NCBI RefSeq assembly: GCF_030766935.1
Contig: NZ_JASERL010000002.1
Location: 1,054,001-1,118,000, forward strand
DNA from: Streptomyces sp. KL109B
Lineage (GTDB): Bacteria > Actinomycetota > Actinomycetes > Streptomycetales > Streptomycetaceae
Direction of reading: 5' to 3'
Length of the DNA stretch: 64,000 bases
Part shown: in pieces, positions 17,542-26,309 of the stretch
How positions within the stretch are numbered: the first letter of the stretch is position 1
How the letters are laid out: each line of letters opens with the position of its first letter
The notes under the pieces: generated by a model
The model's database searches: none
Told to the model about the DNA's origin: nothing
The model's input: the letters and a program-made list of their open reading frames with translations, nothing else
Made by a program: the position numbers and the translations under genes

Positions 17542-19206
17542 ATGCACGCTCCCCGACCCACCCTCGTATCCATCGCCGCACTGGCCTGCGCGCTGGCCCT
17601 GGCCTCCTGTTCCTCCGGCAACTCCCCCTCGGCGAACGGGAACGCGAACGCCGGCGCGCCCAAGCTCACCACCACGACCCCCGCCGCCCACGGCACCGTC
17701 GACCACGTCACCTGGAACCTGCCGATGGGCGAGCCCACCACGCTCGACCCGGCGAAGGTCGGCGACTACTCCCCCAGCACCGTCGCCTCCAACCTCTGCG
17801 ACCCGCTGATCCGCCTCAAGCCCGACTACTCGACGGCCCCCGGCCTCGCCACCTCCTGGCACCGACCCGACCCGAAGACGCTGGTCCTGAACCTCCGCCA
17901 CGGCGTGCGCTTCTGGGACGGCAGCCCGATGACCGCGAAGGACGTCGTGGCGAGCCTGGAGCGGCAGCGCGTACCGGCCACGCAGAGCGTGAACGTGCAG
18001 GTCCTCGCCAACGTCACCACCATCAGGGCCACGAGCGACCACCAGGTCACCGTCCGCTTCCGCGCCCCCGACTCGCTGTTCCTGAAGTACCTCGTCAACG
18101 GCTTCGGCGCCGTCGGCAAGGCCGCGTACATGAAGAAGGCGGGCACCTCGTACGGGACCGCGCGCGGCGGGCTCATGTGCACCGGTCCTTTCGAGCTGAA
18201 GGAGTGGCACTCCGGCGATTCGATCACCGCTGTGCGCAACACCGCGTACTGGGACCGCTCGCTGCGCCCCAAGGTCAAGAAGCTCACGTTCCGCTTCATC
18301 ACCGACAACGGGACGCTCACCAGCGCCCTCATGTCCGGTCAGATCGACGGGAGTTACGAGATTCCCTCGACGTCCGCGAAGGCGCTGCGCGGCTCGGAGG
18401 AGGGGAGCCTGCACTACGGTCCTTCCGCTCAGACCGTGTTCCTCGCGGCGACCTCTCCGACCTCGCCGATGGCGGACCGGCGCGTCGCCGACGCGCTCTC
18501 CCTCGTCCTCGACCGCGACGCGCTCGTCAAGAACGTCTTCGACGGCGCCGCGCAGCGCCAGAAGACCTTCATCCCGTCCCTCGTCTGGAAGAACAGCGAG
18601 GCCAAGGACGTGTACGCGAAGGGGTACGCGGCGCTGCCCGCCGCCCCAGGGCCCGATGTCGCCAAGGCGAAGAGGCTCGTGGCGAAGGCCGCGCCGAAGC
18701 GGCGGACGCTCGTCGTCGCCACGGCCGCCGGGGACCAACAGTCGTTGCAGACCCTGACGTTCCTCCAGGCCGCCGCCAAGGGGATCGGCCTCAAGGTCGT
18801 CATCCGGCAGCTCCAGCCGACGCAGATGTCAGGCCTTTTCTTCAACCCGGCGCTGCGCAAGGGCCTCGACGCCACGATGGCCCTCGGCTACGTCGAGATC
18901 CCCGACCCACTGTCGTACGCGGACATGCTGACCGACCCGAAGTCGCCGATGAACTGGACCAACTACCGCAACAGCGCCGTGACTTCACACATTCGGGCGG
19001 CGAAGGCGACGACCGATCCGCAGGACGCCGCGCGCGAGTTCACGAAGGCGCAGGCGCTGTACGCGAAGGACTTCCCGATCGTGCCGATCGCCTGCCCGTA
19101 CGAGCGGATGTTCCTGAACAAGCGGCTCAGCGGGATCCCCGCGTCGTTCGCGTACATCAACATGCCGTGGGCGGCGCGCCTCGGCGGGACCGGGCGGGAG
19201 TCGTGA
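17542..19206 (+). CDS. Peptide/nickel-type ABC transporter substrate-binding lipoprotein (SBP family 5)
   Basis: A 554-residue binding protein anchored outside the membrane. The signal peptide ends in lipobox LALASC with lipidated Cys 23. The family 5 hallmarks follow: PMGEPTTLDPAKVGDYSPSTVASNLCDPLI, WHRPDPKTLVLNLRHGVRFWDGSPMTAKDVV, and YWDRSLRPKVKKLTFRFI. Relatives bind oligopeptides, opines, sugars or nickel, so the ligand is open. The start ATG has AGGAG nine bases upstream. Its stop overlaps the following GTG start, showing a tightly coupled operon with two permeases and two ATPases. Confidence 0.93.
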   Translation: MHAPRPTLVSIAALACALALASCSSGNSPSANGNANAGAPKLTTTTPAAHGTVDHVTWNLPMGEPTTLDPAKVGDYSPSTVASNLCDPLIRLKPDYSTAPGLATSWHRPDPKTLVLNLRHGVRFWDGSPMTAKDVVASLERQRVPATQSVNVQVLANVTTIRATSDHQVTVRFRAPDSLFLKYLVNGFGAVGKAAYMKKAGTSYGTARGGLMCTGPFELKEWHSGDSITAVRNTAYWDRSLRPKVKKLTFRFITDNGTLTSALMSGQIDGSYEIPSTSAKALRGSEEGSLHYGPSAQTVFLAATSPTSPMADRRVADALSLVLDRDALVKNVFDGAAQRQKTFIPSLVWKNSEAKDVYAKGYAALPAAPGPDVAKAKRLVAKAAPKRRTLVVATAAGDQQSLQTLTFLQAAAKGIGLKVVIRQLQPTQMSGLFFNPALRKGLDATMALGYVEIPDPLSYADMLTDPKSPMNWTNYRNSAVTSHIRAAKATTDPQDAAREFTKAQALYAKDFPIVPIACPYERMFLNKRLSGIPASFAYINMPWAARLGGTGRES

Positions 19207-20153
19207 TCTGGCGGTTCGTGGCCCGGCGGGCCGCCATGCTCGCCGCGACGGCGCTGGTCGCGAGCGTCGCCGTGTACGGGGCGCTGTTCGTGTCGCCGGG
19301 CGATCCGGCGACGCTCCTCGTCGGCGGCGGGAAGCCGCCGAGCGAGCGGCTGCTCGCCGAGATCCACCGCCAGTACCACCTCGACGACCCGTTCGTGCGC
19401 GGCTATTGGCGCTGGCTGAGCGGACTGCTGCGCGGCGATCTCGGCGAGTCGCTCAGCTACCGGGACTCCGTCGCGCACCTCGTCGGCGACCGGCTCGGCA
19501 ACACCCTCTTCCTCGTCGCCCTCGCCGCCCTGCTCATCATCGGCGCGGGCGTGGCCCTCGGCACGCTGGCCGCGCTGCGCGGCGGCTGGGGCGACACGGC
19601 GGTGACCGTCGTGACGACGACGCTGATGGCGGTGCCGACGTTCGTGATGTCGGTGGTGCTGATCTGGTGCTTCTCGGTGCGCTGGGGGCTGTTTCCCGCG
19701 TACGGGAGCGGGTCCGGGTTCGGCGGGCGGCTTGAGCATCTGACGTTGCCGGCGCTCGCGTTGGCCGCGACCTGGCTTGCGTACGTCGCGCAGGTGACGC
19801 GCTCTGCGGTGCGCGCCGAACTGGCCTCTGAGCATGTGCAGACGGCGCGCGGGCGCGGCCTGCCGGAGCGGCTCGTGGTGCGCAAGCACGTGCTGCGCAA
19901 CGCGTCCGCGCCCGTCTTCTCCGTCTCCGGTGTCGCCGTCGCGGGCCTGATCGCGGGCTGCGCGGTCGTCGAGCAGGCCTTCGGCATCAACGGCATCGGG
20001 GCGCTGCTCGTGCAGAGCGCCGCGAAACAGGACCTGGCGGTGGTGCAGGCGCTCGCGCTCATCAGCGTCGTCCTGTTCGTCGGCGTGAACACCGTGGTCG
20101 ATGTGGTCTCCGCGCTGCTCGACCGGCGTACACCCTTGGAGGCATCGGCATGA
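19203..20153 (+). CDS. ABC transporter permease, DppB type
   Basis: A 316-residue inner-membrane protein with an N-terminal membrane segment, the DppB-type extracytoplasmic part (SPGDPATLLVGGGKPP, HLDDPFVRGYWRWLSGLLRGDLGESL), five further membrane segments and a C-terminal coupling region EHVQTARGRGLPERLVVRKHVLRNA (EAA-like loop). It forms the channel with the next gene. GTG start in a GTGA overlap with the binding protein gene. Confidence 0.93.
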   Translation: MIWRFVARRAAMLAATALVASVAVYGALFVSPGDPATLLVGGGKPPSERLLAEIHRQYHLDDPFVRGYWRWLSGLLRGDLGESLSYRDSVAHLVGDRLGNTLFLVALAALLIIGAGVALGTLAALRGGWGDTAVTVVTTTLMAVPTFVMSVVLIWCFSVRWGLFPAYGSGSGFGGRLEHLTLPALALAATWLAYVAQVTRSAVRAELASEHVQTARGRGLPERLVVRKHVLRNASAPVFSVSGVAVAGLIAGCAVVEQAFGINGIGALLVQSAAKQDLAVVQALALISVVLFVGVNTVVDVVSALLDRRTPLEASA

Positions 20154-21019
20154 CCACTCTCGAACTCGCCGCGAAAGCGGGGGCGTTGGGGCGAGGGCGG
20201 GCCGTCGCGCGGGGCAACGGTGTGCTGATCGGCGCGGGCGTCGTCGTCGCGCTCGTCGTCCTCGCCGCCGTGTGCGCGCCACTGCTCGCGCCGTACGATC
20301 CCGAGACCGTCGACCCGATGGCCGTGTACCAGGGCAGTAGCGGCGCGCACTGGCTGGGCACCGACGACACCGGGCGCGACATCCTCTCCCGGATCCTGTA
20401 CGGGGCCCGGCTCAGCCTCCTCGCGCCCGCCGTGGTGACGCTCGCCGCGTCCGTGGTGGGCACGGCGCTCGCCGTCTCGGCGGCGTGGCTCGGCGGCTGG
20501 TACGACCGGGGCGTGTCGTCGGCGCTGAACGTCGTGTTCGGCTTCCCGGGTCTGATCCTCGCCGTCGTCGGCGCGGCCGTCTTCGGGGCGGGCCTCCAGG
20601 TCGCGGTCGTGACGCTGTCCGTCGCGTATCTGCCGTACGTGGCGCGGACCGTGCGCGGCGCGGCGCTGCGCGAAGTGCATCTGCCGTACGTGTCCGCGCT
20701 GCGGATGCTCGGGGTGCCGGGCCGGCGGATCTGCCTGCGGCACCTGGTGCCCGCGCTGCTGCCGCTCGTCCTTGTGCAGGTGACGGTGTCCTTCGGGTAC
20801 ACGCTGCTCGACGTCGCGGCGTTCTCGTTCATCGGGCTCGGCGCGCAGCCGCCGACCGCCGAGTGGGGCCTGATGGTGGCCCAGGGCGCGTCGGGCGTGC
20901 TCGCGGGGCGGGCCGAACAGTCCCTGTACGCGGGCCTCGTGATCGTCGTGTTCGTCATCGCGTGCACGCTGCTCGGCAACGGCCTGTCCCGACGACTGAC
21001 GGGGGAGGACGCGCGATGA
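20150..21019 (+). CDS. ABC transporter permease, DppC type
   Basis: A 289-residue partner permease. It has the DppC opening (APYDPETVDPMAVYQGSSGAHWLGTDDTGRDILSRILYGARLSL), about six membrane segments and the EAA-like loop around YVSALRMLGVPGRRICLRHLVPALLP. Four-base overlaps on both sides (ATGA) mean coupled translation with the DppB-type permease and the first ATPase. Confidence 0.93.
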   Translation: MTTLELAAKAGALGRGRAVARGNGVLIGAGVVVALVVLAAVCAPLLAPYDPETVDPMAVYQGSSGAHWLGTDDTGRDILSRILYGARLSLLAPAVVTLAASVVGTALAVSAAWLGGWYDRGVSSALNVVFGFPGLILAVVGAAVFGAGLQVAVVTLSVAYLPYVARTVRGAALREVHLPYVSALRMLGVPGRRICLRHLVPALLPLVLVQVTVSFGYTLLDVAAFSFIGLGAQPPTAEWGLMVAQGASGVLAGRAEQSLYAGLVIVVFVIACTLLGNGLSRRLTGEDAR

Positions 21020-21990
21020 CGCTCCTGGACATACGTGGGCTGCGCGTCACCCTGCCCGTGGGCGGGGGCGACCGTACGGTCATCCACCGGGCGGATCTGT
21101 CCGTACCGGCGGGCGGGGCGCTCGGGCTCGTCGGCGAGTCCGGTTCCGGGAAGTCGCTGACGGCGCGTTCGGTGCTGCGGCTGCTGCCGGCCGGGGCCCG
21201 CGTCGAAGGTGACGTACTGGTCGACGGCGCGTCCGTGCCCGCGATGGGGCCTGGCGCCCTGCGCGCGCTGCGGGCGACGGACGTCGCGATGGTCCATCAG
21301 GATCCGCGCGCCCACATCAACCCCGTCCGCACGGTTGGCGACTTCCTCACCGAGGGCCTGATCGCGCGCGGCACCCGGGCCCGCGCGGCCACCGCCACCG
21401 TCACCGGGCTGCTGCGCGACGTCGGCATCCCGGACGCCGAACGCAGGCTGCGGCAACGGCCGCCGGAGCTGTCCGGGGGGCTGCTCCAGCGCGTCATGAT
21501 CGCGGCGGCGCTCGCGGGCGGGCCCCGGCTGCTGCTCGCCGACGAGCCGACGACGGCGCTCGACGTGACGACGCAGGCCGAGGTCATGGCGATCATCGAC
21601 GAGGCACGGGCCGACCGCGGCCTCGCCCTCCTCTTCATCACGCACGACCTGGCGCTGGCGGCGGCCGTGTGCGACCGGATCGCCGTGATGTACGCGGGTT
21701 CCGTGGTGGAGGAACTCCCCGCCGACCGGCTCCACAAGGCGGCCCGCCACCCGTACACCCGGGCGCTGCTCGCCTCCCGGCCCGCGCCGGGCGCGGACGC
21801 GCGGGAACTGCGCGCCATCCCCGGCCGACCGCTGTCCGCGTTCGAGGCGGGCGCCGGTTGCGCGTTCGCGCCGCGCTGCCCTGCGGCCCGCGCCCGGTGC
21901 CGCACCGAGACCCCGCGGCCGCGCCCGGTCGGCGACGGCATCGCCGCCTGCCACTACCCCGAGGAGCCCGCAGATGACGCCGACGCCTGA
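21016..21990 (+). CDS. ABC transporter ATP-binding protein, DppD type
   Basis: A 324-residue ATPase: Walker A GESGSGKS near residue 40, Q-loop MVHQDPRAHINPV, signature LSGGLLQRVMIAAAL (Leu replaces the usual Gln after the second Gly), Walker B LLLADEP and H-loop THD. The C-terminal oligopeptide-type extension has cysteines in CAFAPRCPAARARC, as in DppD/OppD proteins. It works as a heterodimer with the next gene, which it overlaps by 17 bp. Confidence 0.93.
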   Translation: MTLLDIRGLRVTLPVGGGDRTVIHRADLSVPAGGALGLVGESGSGKSLTARSVLRLLPAGARVEGDVLVDGASVPAMGPGALRALRATDVAMVHQDPRAHINPVRTVGDFLTEGLIARGTRARAATATVTGLLRDVGIPDAERRLRQRPPELSGGLLQRVMIAAALAGGPRLLLADEPTTALDVTTQAEVMAIIDEARADRGLALLFITHDLALAAAVCDRIAVMYAGSVVEELPADRLHKAARHPYTRALLASRPAPGADARELRAIPGRPLSAFEAGAGCAFAPRCPAARARCRTETPRPRPVGDGIAACHYPEEPADDADA

Positions 21991-22807
21991 ACCGGGCGAC
22001 CGCCCGTACGTGCTCGAAGTGACCGCGCTCCGCAAGGAGTTCGCCGGTGTCGTGGCCGTCGACGACGTCGACCTGGCGCTCGCGCCCGGCGGCTCCCTCG
22101 CGGTCGTCGGCGAGTCCGGGTCGGGGAAGACGACCACCGCCCGGATGATCGCGGGCCTGGAGCGGCCGACGGCCGGGGTCGTGCGTCTGGCCGGCCGGGA
22201 GCGTACGCGCCCTCCTCGCCGCACGGCCGAACGGCGGCGCGCGGCCCGCGAGGTGCAGATGGTGTTCCAGGACCCGTACGCCTCCCTCGACCGCCGCCAG
22301 CGCGTACGCGACTGCGTCGCCGAGGCCGTCGCCCTCCACACCGAGCTGCGCGGCACGGCCCTGGACCGGCGGGTCGCCGAACTCCTCGACCAGGTGGGCC
22401 TCGACGAGCGACAGGCCGCGGCGCTGCCCCGCGCGCTCTCCGGCGGCCAGCGCCAACGCGTCGCCATCGCAAGGGCGTTGGCCGTCGCGCCACAGCTTCT
22501 GGTCCTCGACGAGGCGGTGGCCGCGCTCGACGTGTCCGTACAGGCGCAGATCCTCACGCTGCTGCGCGAGATCCGTGAACGGACGCCGGTGGCCTACCTG
22601 TTCATCACCCACGACCTCGGCATCGTCCAGCACGTCTGCGAGGACATCGTGGTCATGCGCCACGGCCGCATCGTCGAACGCGGCGCCGTACGCACCGTGC
22701 TGACCGAACCCCGGGACGCGTACACCCGCACGCTGCTCGACTCGGTGCCGCGCCCCGGCTGGAAGCCCCGCCGCAGCCGGACGACCCTTGCAACACCCGC
22801 CCACTGA
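21974..22807 (+). CDS. ABC transporter ATP-binding protein, DppF type
   Basis: A 277-residue ATPase: Walker A GESGSGKT near residue 44, VFQDPYASLDRRQRV, signature LSGGQRQRVAIARAL, Walker B LLVLDEA (Ala-Val follows rather than Pro-Thr) and H-loop THD. It ends the transporter part of the operon. The opening 17 bp overlap the previous gene in another frame. Confidence 0.92.
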   Translation: MTPTPEPGDRPYVLEVTALRKEFAGVVAVDDVDLALAPGGSLAVVGESGSGKTTTARMIAGLERPTAGVVRLAGRERTRPPRRTAERRRAAREVQMVFQDPYASLDRRQRVRDCVAEAVALHTELRGTALDRRVAELLDQVGLDERQAAALPRALSGGQRQRVAIARALAVAPQLLVLDEAVAALDVSVQAQILTLLREIRERTPVAYLFITHDLGIVQHVCEDIVVMRHGRIVERGAVRTVLTEPRDAYTRTLLDSVPRPGWKPRRSRTTLATPAH

Positions 22808-22826
22808 CAAGGAGTTGACCTCACCC

Positions 22827-23258
22827 ATGACGCCCGACACCCCCGCCCTCTCCTACGCCTTCGAGATCCGCGCCGAGGTCGACAAGCCGCTGCACATCGG
22901 GCACGGCACGACCGGCGAGCGCACCGAGTTCACCCCGATCACCGGCGGCACCGTACGCGGCCCCCGCCTGAGCGGCACCGTGCTGCCCGGCGGCGGCGAC
23001 TGGTCCAGCACGCGCGGCGACGTCTGCGAACTGGAGGCCCGCTATCTGCTGCGCGCGGACGACGGCGCCGTGATCGACATCGTCAACCGGGGCTACTACG
23101 TGGAGAGTTCGGGCTACTTCCGCACCGCGCCGGTGTTCCGCACCGACTCCCCCGCCCACCTCTGGCTCGCGCGCACGGTCTTCGTCGGCCACGCGCACGA
23201 CGAGGGGAACCCGCGGGACGGCGTCGCCATCGTGATCCGCTGCTACAGCGTGGATTGA
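22827..23258 (+). CDS. DUF3237-family protein
   Basis: A 143-residue protein with the DUF3237 pattern: AFEIRAEVDKPLHIGHGTTGERTEFTPITGGTVRGPRLSGTVLPGGGDW, then RGYYVESSGYFRTAPVF and a C-terminal WLARTVFVGHA. The family forms small beta-barrel-like proteins often placed beside catabolic esterases or dehydrogenases; its reaction is not established. AAGGAG lies 12 bases before the ATG. Position as last gene of the hydrolase-transporter operon suggests it helps process the imported compound. Confidence 0.82.
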   Translation: MTPDTPALSYAFEIRAEVDKPLHIGHGTTGERTEFTPITGGTVRGPRLSGTVLPGGGDWSSTRGDVCELEARYLLRADDGAVIDIVNRGYYVESSGYFRTAPVFRTDSPAHLWLARTVFVGHAHDEGNPRDGVAIVIRCYSVD

Positions 23259-23286
23259 ATCGATTTCACAGCGCTCGGCCCACGCC

Positions 23287-23308
23287 GTTTACAAAACGTT
23301 CAGTAAAC
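23287..23308. promoter_or_regulatory. Candidate LacI-family operator before the mannanase gene
   Basis: A 22-bp near-perfect palindrome: GTTTAC, two bases, AACGTT, two bases, GTAAAC (18 of 22 positions symmetric). It lies 74 bp before the GH26 start. A central AACGTT flanked by symmetric arms is the usual build of LacI/GalR operators, and a LacI gene ends convergently at the far side of GH26. Confidence 0.6.
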
Positions 23309-23381
23309 AATTCGGTCGGCGCCTCCCGGAATGCGGCGCAATCCATTGACGCCCGCCGGAACTACCGCCACCGTCACCCCC

Positions 23382-24389
23382 ATGAAAAGAAGAATCAAAC
23401 ACTGCCTCGCCTTCTTCGTCGCGGCCGCTGCCGTCGCCGCGGGCCTCATCACCTGGCCCGCGACGGAATCGGCGCAAGCATTCCCGCCGAGTTCGAAGCA
23501 GACCGTCCTGAACTACTTGAAGAGCATCTCCGGAAACCACATCGTCTCCGGCCAGCACAACAAGGAACCCGCCACCTCCCCCGGCCAGTACACGCAGCAG
23601 GTCAAGGACGTCTCCGGCCAGTACCCCGGCCTGTGGGGCGGCGACCTGATGTTCAACGCGACGGACGTCGCCAACCGGCAGCGCGTGATCGACCAGGCCA
23701 AGACCGAGTGGAAGAACGGCTCGCTCGTGGCCCTGACCTGGCATGTCTGCCCGCCGACCATGGGCAGCAGCTGCGCGTTCGAGGGCGGCGTGAAGTCGAA
23801 CATCCCGGACGCGCAGTTCTCCCAGCTCGTCACCGACGGCAGCGCGCTCAATACGGCGTGGAAGAAGCGGCTCGACGAAGTCGTGCCCTATCTCAAGCAG
23901 TTGAAGGACGCGGGCGTGCCCGTTCTCTTCCGGCCGCTGCACGAAATGAACGAGTCGTGGAACTGGTGGGGCCACCGGCCGGGCTCGAACGGCAGCGCGC
24001 GCCTCTACCAGATCACCCACGATTACCTGGCCAACACCAAAGGGCTCGACAATCTGATCTGGGTGTGGAACGTGCAGGACAATCCGGCGGGCGGCTGGAG
24101 CAATTACTACCCCGGTAGTTCCTACGTCGATGTGGCGTCCCTCGACGCCTGGTACAAGAATTACCCGAGCTCCGCCGACTATCAGCAGATACGCGGCATC
24201 GCCGGCGGCAAGCCGATCGCCATCGCGGAAATGGGCAAGATGCCGAACGACGCCCTGCTGACGAGCCAGCCGCAATGGGCCTGGTTCATGATGTGGTCCG
24301 AGCAGTTGCGCGGCAACAACACCAACGCCGAGATCCAGTCGACGTACTTCCACCCCCGCGTACTGAACCAGGGTGAACTCACCCTCTGA
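23382..24389 (+). CDS. Secreted GH26 endo-beta-1,4-mannanase
   Basis: A 335-residue extracellular glycoside hydrolase cutting beta-1,4-mannan backbones. A basic N-terminus, hydrophobic core and AQA|FPPS site indicate a Sec signal peptide of about 33 residues. GH26 features: SISGNHIVSGQHN near the start of the barrel, acid/base Glu in RPLHEMNESWNWWG, and nucleophile Glu in IAIAEMGK. Two Cys in CPPTMGSSC may form a disulfide. There is no carbohydrate-binding module. The gene is preceded by a 22-bp palindrome and overlaps the 3' end of the convergent LacI gene by 11 bp. It supplies manno-oligosaccharides for the importer next door. Confidence 0.92.
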   Translation: MKRRIKHCLAFFVAAAAVAAGLITWPATESAQAFPPSSKQTVLNYLKSISGNHIVSGQHNKEPATSPGQYTQQVKDVSGQYPGLWGGDLMFNATDVANRQRVIDQAKTEWKNGSLVALTWHVCPPTMGSSCAFEGGVKSNIPDAQFSQLVTDGSALNTAWKKRLDEVVPYLKQLKDAGVPVLFRPLHEMNESWNWWGHRPGSNGSARLYQITHDYLANTKGLDNLIWVWNVQDNPAGGWSNYYPGSSYVDVASLDAWYKNYPSSADYQQIRGIAGGKPIAIAEMGKMPNDALLTSQPQWAWFMMWSEQLRGNNTNAEIQSTYFHPRVLNQGELTL

Positions 24390-25449
24390 CCTCCTGCCCC
24401 TGCCTCGTCCCCCGCGGCGGCGCGCTGCTGCCGCGGGGCACGAGCACGGGCGGCGCGACGGACTCCGAGGAAGGGTTGCGGCGGTGGACCACATCGAAGA
24501 GGCGGCGCGTGACGTCCGCGCCGAAGGCGAAGACGTCGTGGCTCATCGCGGACAGCGGCGGGTACGTGAGGCGGCACAGCTGCGAGTCGTCCCAGGCGAT
24601 CAGGCTGACGTCCGCCGGTACGGCCAGGCCCAGTTCGGCGGCTGCCGCGAGCCCGGCGACCGCCATGATGTCGTTGTCGTAGACGATCGCCGTGGGCCGC
24701 GGAGCGCGGCCGAGCAGCCCGCGGGTGGCGCGGGCACCCTGCTCGGCGGAGAAGTCGGTGGTGACGCTGAGGGCCGGTTCGAGGCCGAGGTCGGCGACGG
24801 CCCGGTTCAGGGCGACGGTACGCAGGATGGTGTGGCCGAGCGCCGGGTGCCCGCCGACCCGGGCGATCCGCCGGTGCCCGAGCCCCGCGAGATGCCGCAC
24901 CACCTCCCGTACGGCCGTCTCGTCGTCGGTCCACACCGAGGTGTAGCCGCCGGTCAGCGACGGGTGGCCGACGGCGACGGCCGGGAGGCCGATGGACCGC
25001 AGGGCGGCGATCCGCGGGTCGTCGTGCTGGAGGTCGACCAGGATGGACCCGGCGATCCGGCGGGCACACCACCAGTCCCGGTGCACGACGACCTCCCGCG
25101 CGGTGTCCCGCACCAGGCGCAGCAGCAGCGAGCAGCCGTGCTCCTCCAGGACCGACTCGGCGCCGGCGATGAACTCCACGTAGAACGGCTCCAGTTGGAG
25201 CTGCCGCGCCGGCCGCGCCAGGACGAGGCCGACGGTGTCCGCGGCGCCGGTCGCCGACCCGGACAGCTTGCCGGGCGGCTGGTGCGGCGACCAGCCCAGT
25301 TCGGCGACCGCCGCCATGATGCGGGTGCGGGTGGCGTCTGAGACGCCGGGGCGGTTGTTGTACGCGAGGGAGACCGCGCCCCGCGACACCCCGGCGCGGG
25401 CCGCGACATCGGTGATGGTGACGCGCCGTTCGCCGTCGCGGCCGGTCAT
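24379..25449 (-). CDS. LacI-family regulator of the mannan locus (first of two)
   Basis: A 356-residue LacI/GalR repressor. The N-terminal helix-turn-helix and hinge are VTITDVAARAGVSRGAVSLAYNNRPGVSDATRTRI; the rest is a periplasmic-binding-like sensor (PTAIVYDNDIMAVAGL; SLIAWDDSQLCRLTYPPLSAMSHDV). It is the last gene of the minus-strand sugar transporter operon, with an ATGA overlap onto the permease stop. The same sensor phrases recur in the regulator at 31348-32379, so the two are paralogues framing one locus. Sugar binding to manno-oligosaccharides is inferred from context. Confidence 0.9.
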   Translation of the reverse strand: MTGRDGERRVTITDVAARAGVSRGAVSLAYNNRPGVSDATRTRIMAAVAELGWSPHQPPGKLSGSATGAADTVGLVLARPARQLQLEPFYVEFIAGAESVLEEHGCSLLLRLVRDTAREVVVHRDWWCARRIAGSILVDLQHDDPRIAALRSIGLPAVAVGHPSLTGGYTSVWTDDETAVREVVRHLAGLGHRRIARVGGHPALGHTILRTVALNRAVADLGLEPALSVTTDFSAEQGARATRGLLGRAPRPTAIVYDNDIMAVAGLAAAAELGLAVPADVSLIAWDDSQLCRLTYPPLSAMSHDVFAFGADVTRRLFDVVHRRNPSSESVAPPVLVPRGSSAPPRGTRQGQEVRG

Positions 25450-26309
25450 TTGGTGGCACCGGACGCGAAGCCGTTGTAGATGTAGCGCTGCAGGAAGAGG
25501 AAGACGAGCAGCGTCGGCAGGATCACGAGGATCGCCCCGGCGGAGATGTTCTCCCAGTGCGCGCCGAACGGCCCCTTGAAGCGGAACAGGGCGGTGGAGA
25601 TCGTGCCGTGCTCCTCGGACGGCATGTAGAGGAACGGGATGTAGAAGTCGTTGTACGTCGTGATGCCCTTGACGATGACGACGGTGGCGATGGCCGGCTT
25701 GAGCAGCGGCAGGATGATCTTCCAGTAGATGGTGAAGGTGTTCGCGCCGTCGATCCGCGCGGCCTCGTCGAGCGACCTCGGGATGGACCGGATGAACTGC
25801 AGGAAGATGTAGATCGAGACGATGTCCGTGCCCATGTAGAGCAGGATCGGCGCCCACCGCGTGTCGAACAGGCCGAAGCTGTTGACCACTTGGAAGGTGG
25901 CGACCTGCGTCGTCACCGCCGGCACGAGCGTGGCGACGAGGAACAGCGCCATGACCGTCTTCTTCAGCCGGAACTCGAAGCGGTCGATGGCGTACGCCGT
26001 CATCGAGCCGATGAGCACGGTGCCCGTGATCGAGAAGAGCAGGATGAACGCCGTGTTCCCGAACGCGGTGAGCATGTGGCCGTCACTGAACGCGGTGACG
26101 TAGTTGGACAGGTTCAGCCAGTCGTCGGGAAGGCTGAACGCCCCACCGCCCTCGGTGAGTTCACGGGACGACTTCAACGACGTCAGGAACACGACGACGA
26201 GTGGCACCAGCACCACGAGCGCGGCGACGACCAGCGACAGATACGTGAGGACCGTCCCGACGCGCGGCCGCCTACGGGCCCGGTCCAGTACAGCAGGGAG
26301 CACGGTCAT
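25446..26309 (-). CDS. Carbohydrate ABC transporter permease, MalG type
   Basis: A 287-residue permease with about six membrane segments and the MalG-type EAA loop IPRSLDEAARIDGANTFTIYWKIILPLLKPA. It ends with FLQRYIYNGFASGATK, typical for CUT1 importers. It shares ATGA overlaps with both the upstream permease and the downstream regulator. No ATPase gene is present; streptomycete CUT1 systems usually share MsiK, encoded elsewhere. Confidence 0.92.
   Translation of the reverse strand: MTVLPAVLDRARRRPRVGTVLTYLSLVVAALVVLVPLVVVFLTSLKSSRELTEGGGAFSLPDDWLNLSNYVTAFSDGHMLTAFGNTAFILLFSITGTVLIGSMTAYAIDRFEFRLKKTVMALFLVATLVPAVTTQVATFQVVNSFGLFDTRWAPILLYMGTDIVSIYIFLQFIRSIPRSLDEAARIDGANTFTIYWKIILPLLKPAIATVVIVKGITTYNDFYIPFLYMPSEEHGTISTALFRFKGPFGAHWENISAGAILVILPTLLVFLFLQRYIYNGFASGATK

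Noticed and set aside
13433..23258. Amidase as part of the bisindole cluster or of a urea/arginine system
   Set aside because: It is 17 kb from the cluster and shares operators with the TetR/CocE unit, which explains its context better.
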